A program made the translations under genes and the position numbers. The notes under the pieces are model-generated. The model saw nothing but the letters and a program-made list of their open reading frames with translations, made no database searches and was not told where the DNA came from. Positions 9,068 through 18,300 of a stretch of 64,000 bases of DNA are shown piece after piece. Numbering within the stretch: the stretch's first letter is position 1; each line of letters opens with the position of its first letter. Source of the DNA: Streptomyces sp. NBC_01571 (GTDB lineage: Bacteria; Actinomycetota; Actinomycetes; Streptomycetales; Streptomycetaceae); the NCBI RefSeq assembly GCF_026339875.1, contig NZ_JAPEPZ010000001.1, positions 9,594,019 through 9,658,018 of the forward strand. The letters run 5' to 3'.

Positions 9068-9547
9068 CTACCGGCGGACGGGCGCAGGGAGTCGCCGGAC
9101 GGTCGTGGTGCAGTCGCCGTAGAGACGCCCGGAAGCGTCGTCGGAGTCGCACGTCGGGCAGGCTCGCGGTGGTGCTGCTTTCTCGGCCTGCTTCAGGCGC
9201 GTGCCGAGGGTGACGATGCCGCCGTGGAGGTCGTCGAGTTCGGCGGGGAGGATGACGCCGCGTCGGGCACGGTCGACGAGGTGGAGGAGGTGCTGCTCCG
9301 TCACGGCGGTGCGGTCGGGCACGCGCTGTCCCGGCTGTCGTCGGCGAGCCGGTTGAGGATGCCCTGTACTGGTCCACCAGCTCGGGGACGTCGGTCCAGT
9401 TGGCGCCCATCGGAGGAGCGGACGGCCGTCCTCGGGCCGCCCCCAAGGGGCCTTGGCGCGGTCGGCTGCCGACTGTGCGAGGTCCGCCGACAGCGGGACA
9501 CCGGTCCTAGCGACCTGGTCGGCGAGAGTCGGATCGAGGATGCTCAT
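9068..9547 (-). pseudogene. hypothetical mobile-element-type protein, frameshifted
   Basis: It starts MSILDPTLADQVARTGVPLSADLAQSAADRAK. The frame then breaks near 9400: WTDVPELVDQYRAS appears in one neighbouring frame. The C terminus is coding-like again (TAVTEQHLLHLVDRARRGVILPAELDDLHGGIVTLGTRLKQAE), followed by a CPTCDSDDASG Cys pair. The LVDRARRGxxLPAExDxL pattern is common in short proteins of Streptomyces integrative elements and phages. It starts about 7 bases after the stop of the upstream pseudogene, so the two were an operon. The function is unknown. Confidence 0.4.
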
Positions 9548-9553
9548 CGAGTT

Positions 9554-10035
9554 ACCGCCGCAGCCTCGGCCGGCGTCGGAATCCGCGCTCGATGCGGAAC
9601 TCGGCGATGGCCTTCTCGCAGCACGCGGCTCACCCTCGACGGTGTGCTCGTCCTGCCGGTACGAGGGGGCGCCCGCCCACGAGGCGGTCAGCACTTCCCA
9701 CCCGAGGTCGCACCGCGAGCACACGTGGGCCTCCGTGCAGTCGACCCGTCCGCTCTTCACGTGCGGGTGGCGCAGCGGCGCGGCGAGCATCGACTCGCAG
9801 CGCGCCTTGTAGGCGCCGTCGATGCCCTGGCTGGCCATGCGATCGCTGACCGTCATGCCACTGCCGAGGTCACCGAGGCGGCGCGGGGTGACCGTGATCC
9901 CGAAGGGCGCGCCATCGAGTTCGCCGTCGAGGCCCTGTCGCCCAGGTCGAATCCGAGGGCCCTGCGGGGGATGCGTGGTGAGCGGGGCGCGATCTCGATG
10001 ATCACACGCCAGTCGTCGCGGAAGGCGAGCTGCAT
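9554..10035 (-). pseudogene. hypothetical protein with CxxC, frameshifted
   Basis: It starts MQLAFRDDWRVIIEIAPRSPRIPRRALGFDLGD. A frame change near 9930 continues with MTVSDRMASQGIDGAYKARCESMLAAPL and a VCSRCDLGWEVL Cys pair, and a further change near 9610 reads CCEKAIAEFRIERGFRRRPRL before a stop just upstream of the next gene. The pieces are coding-like in codon use but need at least two frameshifts to be joined. Family unknown; probably a cargo gene of an old mobile element. Confidence 0.4.
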
Positions 10036-10084
10036 CCGGATGCCTCGTTCGCGGTCGCAGCCGCCTCCAGCAGGAGTCCATGAC

Positions 10085-10098
10085 TAAGCGATTGCTTA
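10085..10098. promoter_or_regulatory. inverted repeat, candidate operator
   Basis: The sequence TAAGCGATTGCTTA is a perfect 5-bp inverted repeat around a 4-base centre. It lies about 50 bases upstream of the decayed CxxC-protein start on the minus strand. It could be a regulator binding site; no regulator gene is adjacent. Confidence 0.25.
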
Positions 10099-10128
10099 CC
10101 CGACCCTAGGGGGTGGCCCCCCGCACGG

Positions 10129-11016
10129 CTACCCCGACACGGCGTCGACGAGGGCTCCGAGCGCGGCGGCGAGGCGCCCGAGCCCTGGGCCGGCCGGGCC
10201 GCCGGGCTCGCTCATGTACGTGTCCCGCCGGATCTCCACCATCAGTGACATGACCCGTGGATCCTCGCCGTGGAAGCGCAGCGGCACGTAGGCGCCGGAG
10301 AACGGGCTGTCGATCCCCACGGTCCCGACGCCCTCGAACGCCTTCCTGGCGTGCTCCACCAGCCCGGCGGGTGTGTGGAAGTCGTCGGTGCCCAGGCAGA
10401 CCGGTGGACGCGGTCCCTCGCCGTGCAGTTCGTACGGCAGCCTGGCCGTCGGATACGAATGGACGTCGATCACCACGGCCCGCCCGGTGACGGCCAGCCG
10501 GTCGGCCACGGCGGCGGTCATCGCCTCCGCGTACCGGCGGAAGTAGCGCGCGATCAGCGGCGCCGGGTCGACGTCGGCCGGGCGCAGCGGGGCGCCGTGT
10601 GTCGTGCGGGTGTAGACCGCGCCCATGCCGACGGCCAGCATCTCCTCGCGCTCGTCGGGAAAGCGCTCGGGATCGACCACCAGACGGGACAGGCGGTTCA
10701 CGAACCGCCACGGAGTGACGCCGGCCGCCCGCGCCGCCGCCTCGGCGAGCTCCGCGGTGTGCGCGTCCGTGATGTGGTCCAACTCGCCTTCCAGTGCCGG
10801 GTCGTCGAGCGTGATGCCTGCGCGGACCTGCAACGGTATGTGCCGCGACGAGTGCGGGACGTGCAGGACGACGGGGGAGGTGTCGGCGCCGGGCAGCAGC
10901 TCGAAGGAGTCGGCGTTCGCGGAAGGGGTGTTCCTGGAAGGGCCGTTCGCGGCAGCGGCGTTCGTGGAGGAGGGGTTCGCGGGGGCGCGGTTGGTGGCGG
11001 CGGGGTTCTCGTTCAC
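10129..11016 (-). CDS. N-formylglutamate amidohydrolase family protein
   Basis: 295 residues. The first about 38 are a low-complexity Ala/Asn/Pro/Thr tail. The enzyme domain follows: VVLHVPHSSRHIP, DHITDAHTAELA, FVNRLSRLVVDPERFPDEREEM, AVVIDVHSYP, VCLGTDDFHTPAGLVEHARKAF and VMSLMVEIRRDTYM. These are the conserved blocks of the FGase family (HutG-like), Zn-dependent hydrolases that release formate from N-formylglutamate in histidine degradation, though many homologues act on other N-acyl or N-formyl compounds. No hut genes are nearby, so the substrate is uncertain. An in-frame Met after the low-complexity tail is not obvious, so the long start is kept. Confidence 0.85.
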   Translation of the reverse strand: MNENPAATNRAPANPSSTNAAAANGPSRNTPSANADSFELLPGADTSPVVLHVPHSSRHIPLQVRAGITLDDPALEGELDHITDAHTAELAEAAARAAGVTPWRFVNRLSRLVVDPERFPDEREEMLAVGMGAVYTRTTHGAPLRPADVDPAPLIARYFRRYAEAMTAAVADRLAVTGRAVVIDVHSYPTARLPYELHGEGPRPPVCLGTDDFHTPAGLVEHARKAFEGVGTVGIDSPFSGAYVPLRFHGEDPRVMSLMVEIRRDTYMSEPGGPAGPGLGRLAAALGALVDAVSG

Positions 11017-11050
11017 CCCTTATTCCTATCGCAGCCCGGGGAACCCCGTC

Positions 11051-11509
11051 TCAGCGCAGTCCGCCGCCTCCGTGGCGCGCGTAGTGCTCGATCAGCGCCG
11101 CCCGCGTCGTTTCGAGCCGGTGGGCGAGGATCGCCGCGATCGTCCGGGTCAGCGACAGCTCCAGCGCCGGATCCTTCGCGCAGAGTCCGCGCACCTGCCC
11201 GGCGTCGAACTCGTAGGCGCGCACCGGGCTGAACGCCTCCGCGCCGAAGTCCCAGTGGTGCGGTGGGAACAGCCACGACCAGCCGAGCAGATCGCCCGGT
11301 CCCAGCGTGGCCACGGAGATGCGCCGCTCCCCGACGACCTGTTGGTACAGCGAGACGGTTCCCGAGCGGACCACCCAGAAACGGTCCGCGGTTCCCCCCG
11401 CCTCGAAGATCTTTCCGTCCGCCGGGAAGGAGACTTCCTGGGCCACGGTCATCAGCCGTTCACGGTGTTCGGCGGAGAGGGCGGGCAGCAGCCGCAGGGC
11501 AGTGGGCAT
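11051..11509 (-). CDS. cyclic-nucleotide-binding-domain (Crp-like) protein without HTH
   Basis: 152 residues from an ATG at 11509 with a good GGAGG six bases upstream. The protein is one beta-roll: LPALSAEHRERLMTVAQEVSFPADGKIFEAGGTADRFWVVRSGTVSLYQ, then RISVATLGPGDLLGWSWLFPPHHWDFGAEAFSPVRAYEF, and a C-terminal helix (LARTIAAILAHRLETTRAALIEHYA-like). There is no helix-turn-helix, so it probably senses a ligand and acts through another protein. Such proteins are frequent in Streptomyces next to PP2C phosphatases or kinases; here it is 35 bases downstream of the N-formylglutamate amidohydrolase gene's far side and shares its strand with the large phosphatase gene. Confidence 0.8.
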   Translation of the reverse strand: MPTALRLLPALSAEHRERLMTVAQEVSFPADGKIFEAGGTADRFWVVRSGTVSLYQQVVGERRISVATLGPGDLLGWSWLFPPHHWDFGAEAFSPVRAYEFDAGQVRGLCAKDPALELSLTRTIAAILAHRLETTRAALIEHYARHGGGGLR

Positions 11510-11702
11510 CGCGGACCTCCATCGCACCGCCGCAGGACCACGCGGGCTCGGCGGCGCTGTCGTGCCGGTGGTATACCGTCACCCTCCATTGGAGCCGGAT
11601 CCGCCGCATTCGTCTCGTCGGGGGACTCCGGTGACCGACAGTGGCGCCGCGGCACCCGGAGCAGGCGCAGTCCTCCGGGCCGTCCGCCCGCTCGTCGCGA
11701 GG

Positions 11703-14330
11703 TCAGGGCATGGGCAGCTCGGCCCAGATCACCTTGCCGGCGAGCGTATAGCGCGTTCCCCAGCGCTCGGCGAGCTGGGCCACCAGGAAAAGGCCGCGCC
11801 CGCCCTCGTCCGTGCCCGCCGCGTAGCGCAGCCGGGGCGAGGTGCTGCTGCCGTCGAAGACCTCGCAGATCAGGCTGTGGTCGCGCAGCACGCGGACCTG
11901 AATGGGGCCGCTGCCGTAGCGGAGCGCGTTGGTGACCAGCTCGCTCAGGATCAGCTCCGTACTGAACGCCAGCTCTTCGAGACCCCACTCCGCGAGCTGA
12001 CGGGTGACCGCGGCGCGCACCTCGCCGACGGCCACCGGATCGGACGGGACCTGCCATTCGGCGATGTGGTCGGCGTCGAGCACCCGTGTGTCGGCGACGA
12101 TCAGGGCGATGTCGTCGCTGGGCCGGGCGGGCAGCAGGGCGTCGAGCACGGCCCGGCAGGTGTCCTCCGGGGAGCGGCGGCCCGTCGCGGTGAGGGCGGT
12201 GCGCAGCAGCTCCAGGCCGGCGTCGATGTCCCGGTCGCGGTCCTCGACGAGCCCGTCCGTGTAGAGCACCAGACGGCTGCCCTCCTCCAGCTTGAGCTCG
12301 GCCGTGTCGAACGGCAGGCCGCCCACCCCCAGTGGGGGACCGGCCGGCACCTCGGGGAACTCGACGCTGCCGTCGGGCCGGACCAGCGCGGGCGGCGGAT
12401 GCCCGGCCCGGGCCACGGTGCAGAGCCGGGACGACGGGTCGTAGATGGCGTACAGGCAGGTGGCGCCCGTGATCGCGGCGCTGCTCTCCTCCGTCGCCTC
12501 GTCCAGGTCGATGCGGGCGACCAGCTCGTCGAGGAGACCGAGGATCTCGTCGGGCGGCAGGTCCAGGGAGGAGAAGTTGTGGACCGCGGTACGCAGCCGG
12601 CCCATCGTGGCCGCGGCGTGCAGCCCGTGGCCCACGACGTCACCCACGACCACGGCTACACGTGCGCCGGACAGCGGCAGGACGTCGAACCAGTCGCCGC
12701 CCACCCCGGCCTGCGCCGGGAGGTAGCGGTAGGCGATGTCCAGGGCGCTCTGCGCGGGCAGGTTGCGCGGCAGCAGGCTGCGCTGGAGCGTCACGGCCAT
12801 GTTGTGCTCGCGGGTGTAGCGGCGCGCGTTGTCGATGGAGACGGCGGCACGCGCGACCAGCTCCTCGGCGAGGGCGAGCTCCTCCTCGTCGAACGGTTCC
12901 GGCTTCTCGGAGCGCCAGAAGTTGACCACGCCCATCGCCAGCGGGCCCACCCGCAGCGGAACGGTGATCAGCGAGTGGATGCCGTACTCCACGACCTGGG
13001 TGGTGCGCCGGAGGTCCTGGGCGAGCCAGCCGGGGGCCTCGTCCAGCTCGGGCTCGACGACGGCCTCACCGGTGCGCAGACTGTGGGCCTGTGGCGAGGT
13101 GGCGACGAACCGGATGTGCTCGCCCACCGGGTACAGGGGGGCGTTGTCGCGGATGCCGCTGAACGCCGTACGGCGCACGTCGGTGCCCGCTTCCGGATCC
13201 TCACCGTTCAGTACCGAGTCGGCCAGGTCCACCGTGACGAAGTCCGCGAACCGCGGCACGGCCACCTCGGCCAGCGCCTCGGCGGTGCGGGTCACGTCCA
13301 GGCTCGTACCGATGCCCACCCCGATGTCGTACAGCAGCTTCAGCCGCTCCCGTGCCACCTCGGCCCTGCCGGACAGCGCGCTCAGCTCGGTCGAGTCGCG
13401 CAGTGTCGCGACGCTGCCGGGCGGGCCGCCCTGGAGGTCCGTGGGTCGCTGGTTGATGGCCAGCAGCCGGTCCCCGACCAGGTGCACCTCGTCCGTGACG
13501 ACGCGTCCCGACGACAGCAGCGCGGCGGTGTCCGGGTCGAGACCGAGGTCGAGGACATGCCGTCCCTCGGCGTCGTGGGGCAGATCCAGCAGCCGCTGCG
13601 CCTCGTCGTTGGCGAGCAGCAGCCGGCCCTCTCCGCCGGCGATGATCACTCCCTCCCGGACGGCGTGCAGCACCGCGTCGTGGTGCTCGTACATCCGGGT
13701 CATCTCGTACGGGCCGAGGCCACGCGTCTGGCGCAGCAGCCGTCGGCTCACGAGCGCCGTCCCCGCCGTGGCCAGGGCGAGCGCGGCGGCCGCGGCGGCG
13801 AGGACGAGGGGCAGCTGCCGGTTGGCGACACCGCCCACGTTCGCCGTCGTGATGCCGGCCGACACCAGCCCCACGACCTTGCCGCCGGGTTCCTTGACGG
13901 GAACCACGGCCTGGACCAGCTGTCCGATGGTGCCGTTGATCTCCTCGACGCTGGTGCGGCCGTGCTGGGCGGGGGCGAGGTTCCCGACGAAGTTCTTGCC
14001 GATCCGGTCCGGCTTGGGGTGGGTGTAGCGGATCCCTTCGGTGTTCATCACGACGATGAAGTCCACACGGGACGCCCTGCGGGCGGCCTCGGCCCGCGTC
14101 TGCAGCGCCGCCGTGGGGTCGGCGCTCCTCAGCGCCTCGCGGGTGCCGGGTGAGTTCGCGAAGGTCTCGGCGACGGCCAGTGAACGGTTGCGGGCCTCCT
14201 GCGTGCTGTCGTGCCGCACCTGCAGCACCAGCGCGACCACCGCGGAGACGACCAGCAGCAGCACGATGACCACTTGCAGGAGGAACACCTGGCCCGCGAC
14301 GCTGCGTCCGCTCAGCGCCGACCGCAGCAT
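11703..14330 (-). CDS. membrane sensor PP2C phosphatase (SpoIIE type) with PAS, GAF and HATPase domains
   Basis: About 875 residues from ATG 14330 (MLRSALSGRSVAGQVFLLQ); an alternative ATG lies at 14411. A first membrane helix at about 13-35 (VFLLQVVIVLLLVVSAVVALVLQV), an extracytoplasmic single-Cache-like domain (DFIVVMNTEGIRYTHPKPDRIGK), and a second helix at about 165-190. Then a PAS domain (HHDAVLHAVREGVIIAGGEGRLLLAN), a GAF domain, and the SpoIIE phosphatase (VAVVVGDVVGHGLHAAATM, LYTDGLVEDRDRDIDAGLELL). A C-terminal HATPase_c domain follows (LILSELVTNALRYG, DEGGRGLFLVAQLAERWG). It probably controls an anti-sigma/anti-anti-sigma partner-switching pathway in response to an extracellular ligand. 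No such partner gene is adjacent. Confidence 0.92.
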   Translation of the reverse strand: MLRSALSGRSVAGQVFLLQVVIVLLLVVSAVVALVLQVRHDSTQEARNRSLAVAETFANSPGTREALRSADPTAALQTRAEAARRASRVDFIVVMNTEGIRYTHPKPDRIGKNFVGNLAPAQHGRTSVEEINGTIGQLVQAVVPVKEPGGKVVGLVSAGITTANVGGVANRQLPLVLAAAAAALALATAGTALVSRRLLRQTRGLGPYEMTRMYEHHDAVLHAVREGVIIAGGEGRLLLANDEAQRLLDLPHDAEGRHVLDLGLDPDTAALLSSGRVVTDEVHLVGDRLLAINQRPTDLQGGPPGSVATLRDSTELSALSGRAEVARERLKLLYDIGVGIGTSLDVTRTAEALAEVAVPRFADFVTVDLADSVLNGEDPEAGTDVRRTAFSGIRDNAPLYPVGEHIRFVATSPQAHSLRTGEAVVEPELDEAPGWLAQDLRRTTQVVEYGIHSLITVPLRVGPLAMGVVNFWRSEKPEPFDEEELALAEELVARAAVSIDNARRYTREHNMAVTLQRSLLPRNLPAQSALDIAYRYLPAQAGVGGDWFDVLPLSGARVAVVVGDVVGHGLHAAATMGRLRTAVHNFSSLDLPPDEILGLLDELVARIDLDEATEESSAAITGATCLYAIYDPSSRLCTVARAGHPPPALVRPDGSVEFPEVPAGPPLGVGGLPFDTAELKLEEGSRLVLYTDGLVEDRDRDIDAGLELLRTALTATGRRSPEDTCRAVLDALLPARPSDDIALIVADTRVLDADHIAEWQVPSDPVAVGEVRAAVTRQLAEWGLEELAFSTELILSELVTNALRYGSGPIQVRVLRDHSLICEVFDGSSTSPRLRYAAGTDEGGRGLFLVAQLAERWGTRYTLAGKVIWAELPMP

Positions 14331-14586
14331 CGCCACCCGCCCGGTCCGCTCGCGCGGCCCTGCGGGGCGAGGGGTCGACCGAGACCGGGATCGACCCAAT
14401 AGTCGGACCATGTGCCTATGTCTACACTGCGCGGCGCCCTGAGGCGAGAGACGTCGCACGGTGCGAGGGGGCGTCCGATACGGGCCGCACAGCCGGGACC
14501 TCCGGCGCGTGGTGCCGGGCGGAGCATCTGGCCGCATCATGGAGGGAAGTCATTTGCCCGCATTTGTATCTCGGGCGCGGGAGGCC

Positions 14587-14826
14587 ATGATGCATACCCC
14601 GGACCGCTACCGGTTGAGCTTCACCCACCAGGAATCAGGTGTCGGCGTCATCACGGACGAGGTGGTCGTCGAACGCACCGCCACCCTCGGGCCGGGCGGA
14701 AACCCGGTGTACTCCGATCCCACCGGCATACTCCGCGCCGAGATCAGCTCGGCGGGAGAGGTGCGGATGCTGGCCAGTGGCGGCTACCAGTCGCCGGTGT
14801 CACCCACCGCCGAACCGCTTCCCTGA
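14587..14826 (+). CDS. DUF6296 family protein
   Basis: 79 residues starting MMHTPDRYRLSFTHQESG. The body VVVERTATLGPGGNPVYSDPTGILRAEISSAGEVRMLASGGYQSP is the DUF6296 pattern, a small beta-rich protein known only from Streptomyces and relatives, of unknown function. The longer open frame beginning at 14461 lacks family support, so the Met pair at 14587 is chosen. It diverges from the sensor phosphatase gene across about 250 bases. Confidence 0.8.
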   Translation: MMHTPDRYRLSFTHQESGVGVITDEVVVERTATLGPGGNPVYSDPTGILRAEISSAGEVRMLASGGYQSPVSPTAEPLP

Positions 14827-14878
14827 GCGACGCTCCCGGACCACCCGCCCCGCCCCGGCCCACGGGTGCGGGGCGTGC

Positions 14879-14924
14879 TGGCGGGCCGGGCCTGTACGGC
14901 TTGGCGGGCCGGGCCTGTACGGCC
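14879..14924. repeat. 23-bp tandem direct repeat, 2 copies
   Basis: Two adjacent copies (14879-14901 and 14902-14924) of a 23-bp unit starting TGGCGGGCCGGGCCTGTACG; they differ only at the last base. It lies just downstream of the DUF6296 stop. Confidence 0.85.
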
Positions 14925-15230
14925 TGGCGCGGGGCGCGAGCATGCCGGTCAGTGAGCTGAACGTGCGCACACCGCACACCGCATGCCGCGCACCCGCACA
15001 TCGCACGCCGCCGCACGCCGGTCTGACGGCTGACTGTGCGCGCGCCCCGCACCGCTCACCAAGGGGACGGGGCTCCCGCGACCCCGTCATCGCGCGACCC
15101 CGTCCCGGACCGTCGGCGGGGCGAAGGCCGTGGCCGACACCCAGGCACCGGGTGCCGCACCGGGCGGCGGCCACGCCAGCACGCCAGGGTGCAGGTTGCC
15201 ACCGAGGTGCCCGCGACCCCCGCCGCTCCC

Positions 15231-15306
15231 ACCGCCCCGAATCGTGAACACCGGCGGCAGGCGGCTCCACCGCCCCGAATCGTGAACACCGGCGACAGGC
15301 GGGCCC
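15231..15306. repeat. 38-bp tandem direct repeat, 2 copies
   Basis: Two adjacent units (15231-15268 and 15269-15306) sharing ACCGCCCCGAATCGTGAACA followed by CCGGCGRCAGGCGG. The unit sits immediately 3' of the VOC gene stop. Each copy contains the phrase CCCCGAATCGTGAACACC. It may be a remnant of slipped replication or part of a terminator region. Confidence 0.8.
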
Positions 15307-15319
15307 CGCCGCCCCGCGT

Positions 15320-16120
15320 CTATTCGGCGTCCTGGGAGCTCACGCTGAAGTGCGCCCCGTCGGGGTCGCTGAGGATCGCCTCCGTGGAGCCGGCCCCCTG
15401 CTGGTGGGCCGTGCCTCCGTGGGCGCGCGCGGCGCGGGCGCAGGCCTCCACGTCGTCGACGGTGAAATGGATCCGCCAGTGGGGCCTGATCGTGGGGTCG
15501 GGTGCCGCCCCGACCGCGCCCGAGTGGATCCGGGCCACGACATCGCCCTGACTGCGCAGGACGACCTCGTTGTCCTCGTAGTCGACCTGACAGGAGGCGG
15601 GGTCCGAGGAAGCCCACTGCAGGACCTCCGCGTAGAAGATGGCGGCGTCGAACGCGTCGCGGGTGTGCAGTCGTACGAAGACCGGTGCCGCCCGGCGCCA
15701 CGCCTCCCAGCCGGCCACCAGCCGACCCTCCCAGATGCCGAAGACCGCGCCGTCCCGGTCGGCCAGCAGCGCGGCGCGCCCCGGGGGGAAGGAGATGGGG
15801 CCCACCGCGGTCGTACCACCGCGTTCCTGGCTGCGTGCCACGGTCTCGTCCGCCGAGGCCACGGCGAAGTAGGCCGTCCAGGAGGCCATCTTCGCCCCGA
15901 TCCCGGACATCCCCGAGACGCCGGCGACCGGCACCCCGTTGACCCGTGCGAACCGGTACTGGTCGCCCAGCGTGCCCGAATGCCACTCCCAGCCCAGGAC
16001 GGCGTGGTAGAAATCCTCCGCGGCGCGCAGATCACGTGTGGTCAGACTGACCCAGCACGGCGCGCCGAACACCGTATGACTGGAGACGACCCCACGGTCG
16101 AGTGTCCTGTCGCTCATCAT
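15320..16120 (-). CDS. two-domain VOC (glyoxalase/bleomycin-resistance fold) protein
   Basis: 266 residues. The first VOC module (residues about 15-130) reads GAPCWVSLTTRDLRAAEDFYHAVLGWEWHSG and ends ALLADRDGAVFGIWEG; the second (about 145-262) reads APVFVRLHTRDAFDAAIFYAEVLQW and ends AILSDPDGAHFSVSSQ. Each module has the DxxxxxxFYxxxLGW entry and the DPDGAxF exit typical of the family. Members act as glyoxalases, dioxygenases or antibiotic-binding proteins; a specific activity cannot be assigned. There is no operon partner: a convergent intergenic region lies on one side and DUF4177 on the other. Confidence 0.85.
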   Translation of the reverse strand: MMSDRTLDRGVVSSHTVFGAPCWVSLTTRDLRAAEDFYHAVLGWEWHSGTLGDQYRFARVNGVPVAGVSGMSGIGAKMASWTAYFAVASADETVARSQERGGTTAVGPISFPPGRAALLADRDGAVFGIWEGRLVAGWEAWRRAAPVFVRLHTRDAFDAAIFYAEVLQWASSDPASCQVDYEDNEVVLRSQGDVVARIHSGAVGAAPDPTIRPHWRIHFTVDDVEACARAARAHGGTAHQQGAGSTEAILSDPDGAHFSVSSQDAE

Positions 16121-16362
16121 CGCCGCACCGTCCTGACATCACTGGCCGGCTGCGGTCGGGCAGGAGTGCCCGTGGGGATGTCCGCGGCCTGCAGCTCGCC
16201 TCCGGTATCCGCACAGCCGACAGGGGCCTTCCGGTCCGGAAGGCCTCCGTCGGCATCAGTGCACTCGCGGATCCGCTGTCCCATCAGTAACAGCATCCCC
16301 CGGTGCGGCGTCCCGCGCACTCCAACGAGGTCATAAGCGGGCATAAAAAGACGTAAACGGAC

Positions 16363-16578
16363 TTATCCGCGAGGTCGCTCGAAGGTCAGGAGAAGCCCCT
16401 CGACGGCGCCCGGCCCGATGCGGCCCTTGACGTCCGCGGACGTGATCGCCTTCAGGGCCCAGCCGTCCTCGGCGTGCTTGTTCAGCACCTTCTCGAGCTT
16501 GTCGCTGTCCAGCGCGTCGCCGATGAGCGACTCGCGGAAGCTGACGACCTTGTATTCGTACGTGTAGGCGCTGCTCAT
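16363..16578 (-). CDS. DUF4177 domain protein
   Basis: 71 residues starting MSSAYTYEYKVVSFRESLIG; the core DKLEKVLNKHAEDGWALKAITSAD is the DUF4177 signature (a short alpha-beta protein of unknown function, widespread in actinobacteria). A good RBS (GGAGAACC) precedes the ATG. It is transcribed divergently from the aminotransferase gene. Confidence 0.85.
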   Translation of the reverse strand: MSSAYTYEYKVVSFRESLIGDALDSDKLEKVLNKHAEDGWALKAITSADVKGRIGPGAVEGLLLTFERPRG

Positions 16579-16746
16579 GGTGGTGAGGTTCTCCTGTGGA
16601 TCGGTAGGTAGGGCCGGGCCCACCCAATCACCCTTCGTCGCCGCGGCACAGGGGGGAACACACCTGTCGCGATACCTTTGTTGAAGCTTCATGAAGGGCC
16701 GGTGCCGGGGCTCGGGCGAGGACCGGCCGCGCGGAGGGGACTCATC

Positions 16747-18219
16747 ATGGACGGGGCACGGATCGACGGACGCGTGGGCGACGGCGTGGGTGAGGGCGCC
16801 GCGGACGACGGCTTCGCGGAACTGCGGACACGCGAGTTCGGCTACCTCGACGAGGGCGGCCACACCTACCTCGACCACACGGGCGCGGGGCTTCCGCCCA
16901 GGTCGCTGGTCACCGCGAGCGCGGAGCGCATCACCGGCGGGGTGTTCGGCAACCCGCACTCCGAGAGCCCGGCCTCCCGCGCCTCGGGGCTGCTGCTGGC
17001 CGAGGCCCGCAGGGCCGTCCTCGCGCACTTCAACGCCGATCCCGCCGAGTACGCCGTGATCTTCACGCCCAACGCGACGGGCGCCCTGCGCCTGGTCGGA
17101 GAGGCCTATCCGTTCCGGCGCGGCAGCAGGCTCGTCATGTCGCTCGACAACCACAACTCGGTGAACGGACTGCGGGAGTACGCGCGGGCGGGCGGCGCCG
17201 CCACGGCCTACGTACCGGTGAGCGGGCCCGGTCTGCGGATCGACGAGGAGCGGTTGAGCCAAGCCCTCTCCGTACGGCGCCGTCGGCCCGGTCCGGCGCG
17301 CGGGCGGGGCGCGCCGGGCGCGCGCGGACTGCTGGCCTACCCGGCGCAGAGCAACTTCACCGGGGTCCGGCATCCGCTCGAATGGATCGCACGGGCCCAG
17401 GACCACGGTTACGACGTCCTGCTCGACGCGGCCGCGTTCGTGCCGGCCAGCCCCCTCGACCTCAGCCGGTTCCACCCCGACTTCACCGTGGTCAGCTGGT
17501 ACAAGGTCTTCGGCCACCCCACCGGTATCGGCAGCCTGATAGCCCGCCGGGCGGCCCTCGCCAAGCTGCGCCGCCCCTGGTTCTCCGGCGGCACCATCTT
17601 CGCGGTCAGCGCCCAGGCCCAGTGGCACGTCCTCGCGGACGACGAGGCGGCCTTCGAGGACGGCACGGTGAACTTCCTGTCCGTCCCGGACGTCACCGCG
17701 GGTCTCCGGTGGATCGACCGCCTCGGCATGGACCGGGTGCACGCCCACGTCGCCGACCTGACCGGCCGACTGCTCGACGGGCTGCGCGCGTTACGCCACA
17801 GCGACGGCTCCCCGATGGTCAGGATCTACGGTCCCGAACAGGCCGGGGCGGCCCGTGGCGGCACGGTCGCGCTGAACCTGCTCGGAGCCGACGGCCGGAT
17901 CGTCGACGAACGGATCGTCACCCGTGACAGCGCCGCCCGCGGCATCTCGCTGCGCACCGGATGCTTCTGCAACCCGGGCGCCGGCGAAGCGGCGTTCTCC
18001 CTCCCGCTGCGCCTGCTGCGCTCGGTGGCGCGCCGGCGGGTGGGTTCGCTGGAGGAATACCTGGAACTGCTGCGGCTGCCCTCGGCGGGCGCCGTGCGCA
18101 TCTCGCTGGGCGTCTCGTCGCAGCCCAGGGACATCGAGACGTTCCTGACGTTCGTGACCCGGACCTACCGGGACCGGATACCGGGAGCGACGGGACTCGC
18201 GGCCCGGGTGGGCTGCTGA
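16747..18219 (+). CDS. class V aminotransferase (MOSC/cysteine-desulfurase-like, PLP-dependent)
   Basis: 490 residues from ATG 16747, with GGAGGGGA about 8 bases upstream. It reads FGYLDEGGHTYLDHTGAGLPPRSL, then VIFTPNATGALRLVGEAYPF and SLDNHNSVNGLREYARAGG. The PLP-lysine region is DFTVVSWYKVFGHPTGIGSLIAR (Lys in WYKVFG), and the C-terminal RTGCFCNPGAGEAAF is the conserved Cys loop seen in molybdenum-cofactor sulfurase N-terminal domains. The protein is therefore a MoCo-sulfurase/NifS-like aminotransferase, likely a cysteine desulfurase or C-S lyase. There is no MOSC domain and no neighbour that fixes the pathway. Confidence 0.85.
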   Translation: MDGARIDGRVGDGVGEGAADDGFAELRTREFGYLDEGGHTYLDHTGAGLPPRSLVTASAERITGGVFGNPHSESPASRASGLLLAEARRAVLAHFNADPAEYAVIFTPNATGALRLVGEAYPFRRGSRLVMSLDNHNSVNGLREYARAGGAATAYVPVSGPGLRIDEERLSQALSVRRRRPGPARGRGAPGARGLLAYPAQSNFTGVRHPLEWIARAQDHGYDVLLDAAAFVPASPLDLSRFHPDFTVVSWYKVFGHPTGIGSLIARRAALAKLRRPWFSGGTIFAVSAQAQWHVLADDEAAFEDGTVNFLSVPDVTAGLRWIDRLGMDRVHAHVADLTGRLLDGLRALRHSDGSPMVRIYGPEQAGAARGGTVALNLLGADGRIVDERIVTRDSAARGISLRTGCFCNPGAGEAAFSLPLRLLRSVARRRVGSLEEYLELLRLPSAGAVRISLGVSSQPRDIETFLTFVTRTYRDRIPGATGLAARVGC

Positions 18220-18300
18220 GCGACGGCGCGCGGGGCGAGGGAGCCGGGCACGTGCCTTTCCGGTGTCGAGCGACCGATCATCCCGGTGTCGAGTGACCGA

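Larger units (their letters stand above)
14827..15319. other. intergenic stretch with two tandem duplications
   Basis: About 490 bases between convergent genes. It holds a 23-bp unit in two copies and a 38-bp unit in two copies (listed separately). I see no gene. The open frames here are antisense artefacts of GC-rich DNA. Confidence 0.5.

Noticed and set aside
11307..14153. 948-codon plus-strand open frame antisense to the sensor phosphatase
   Set aside because: The minus strand carries clear PAS, GAF, SpoIIE and HATPase motifs; the plus frame has none.
14879..15306. Direct repeats as a possible CRISPR array
   Set aside because: Only two adjacent copies of each unit with no spacers and no cas genes.
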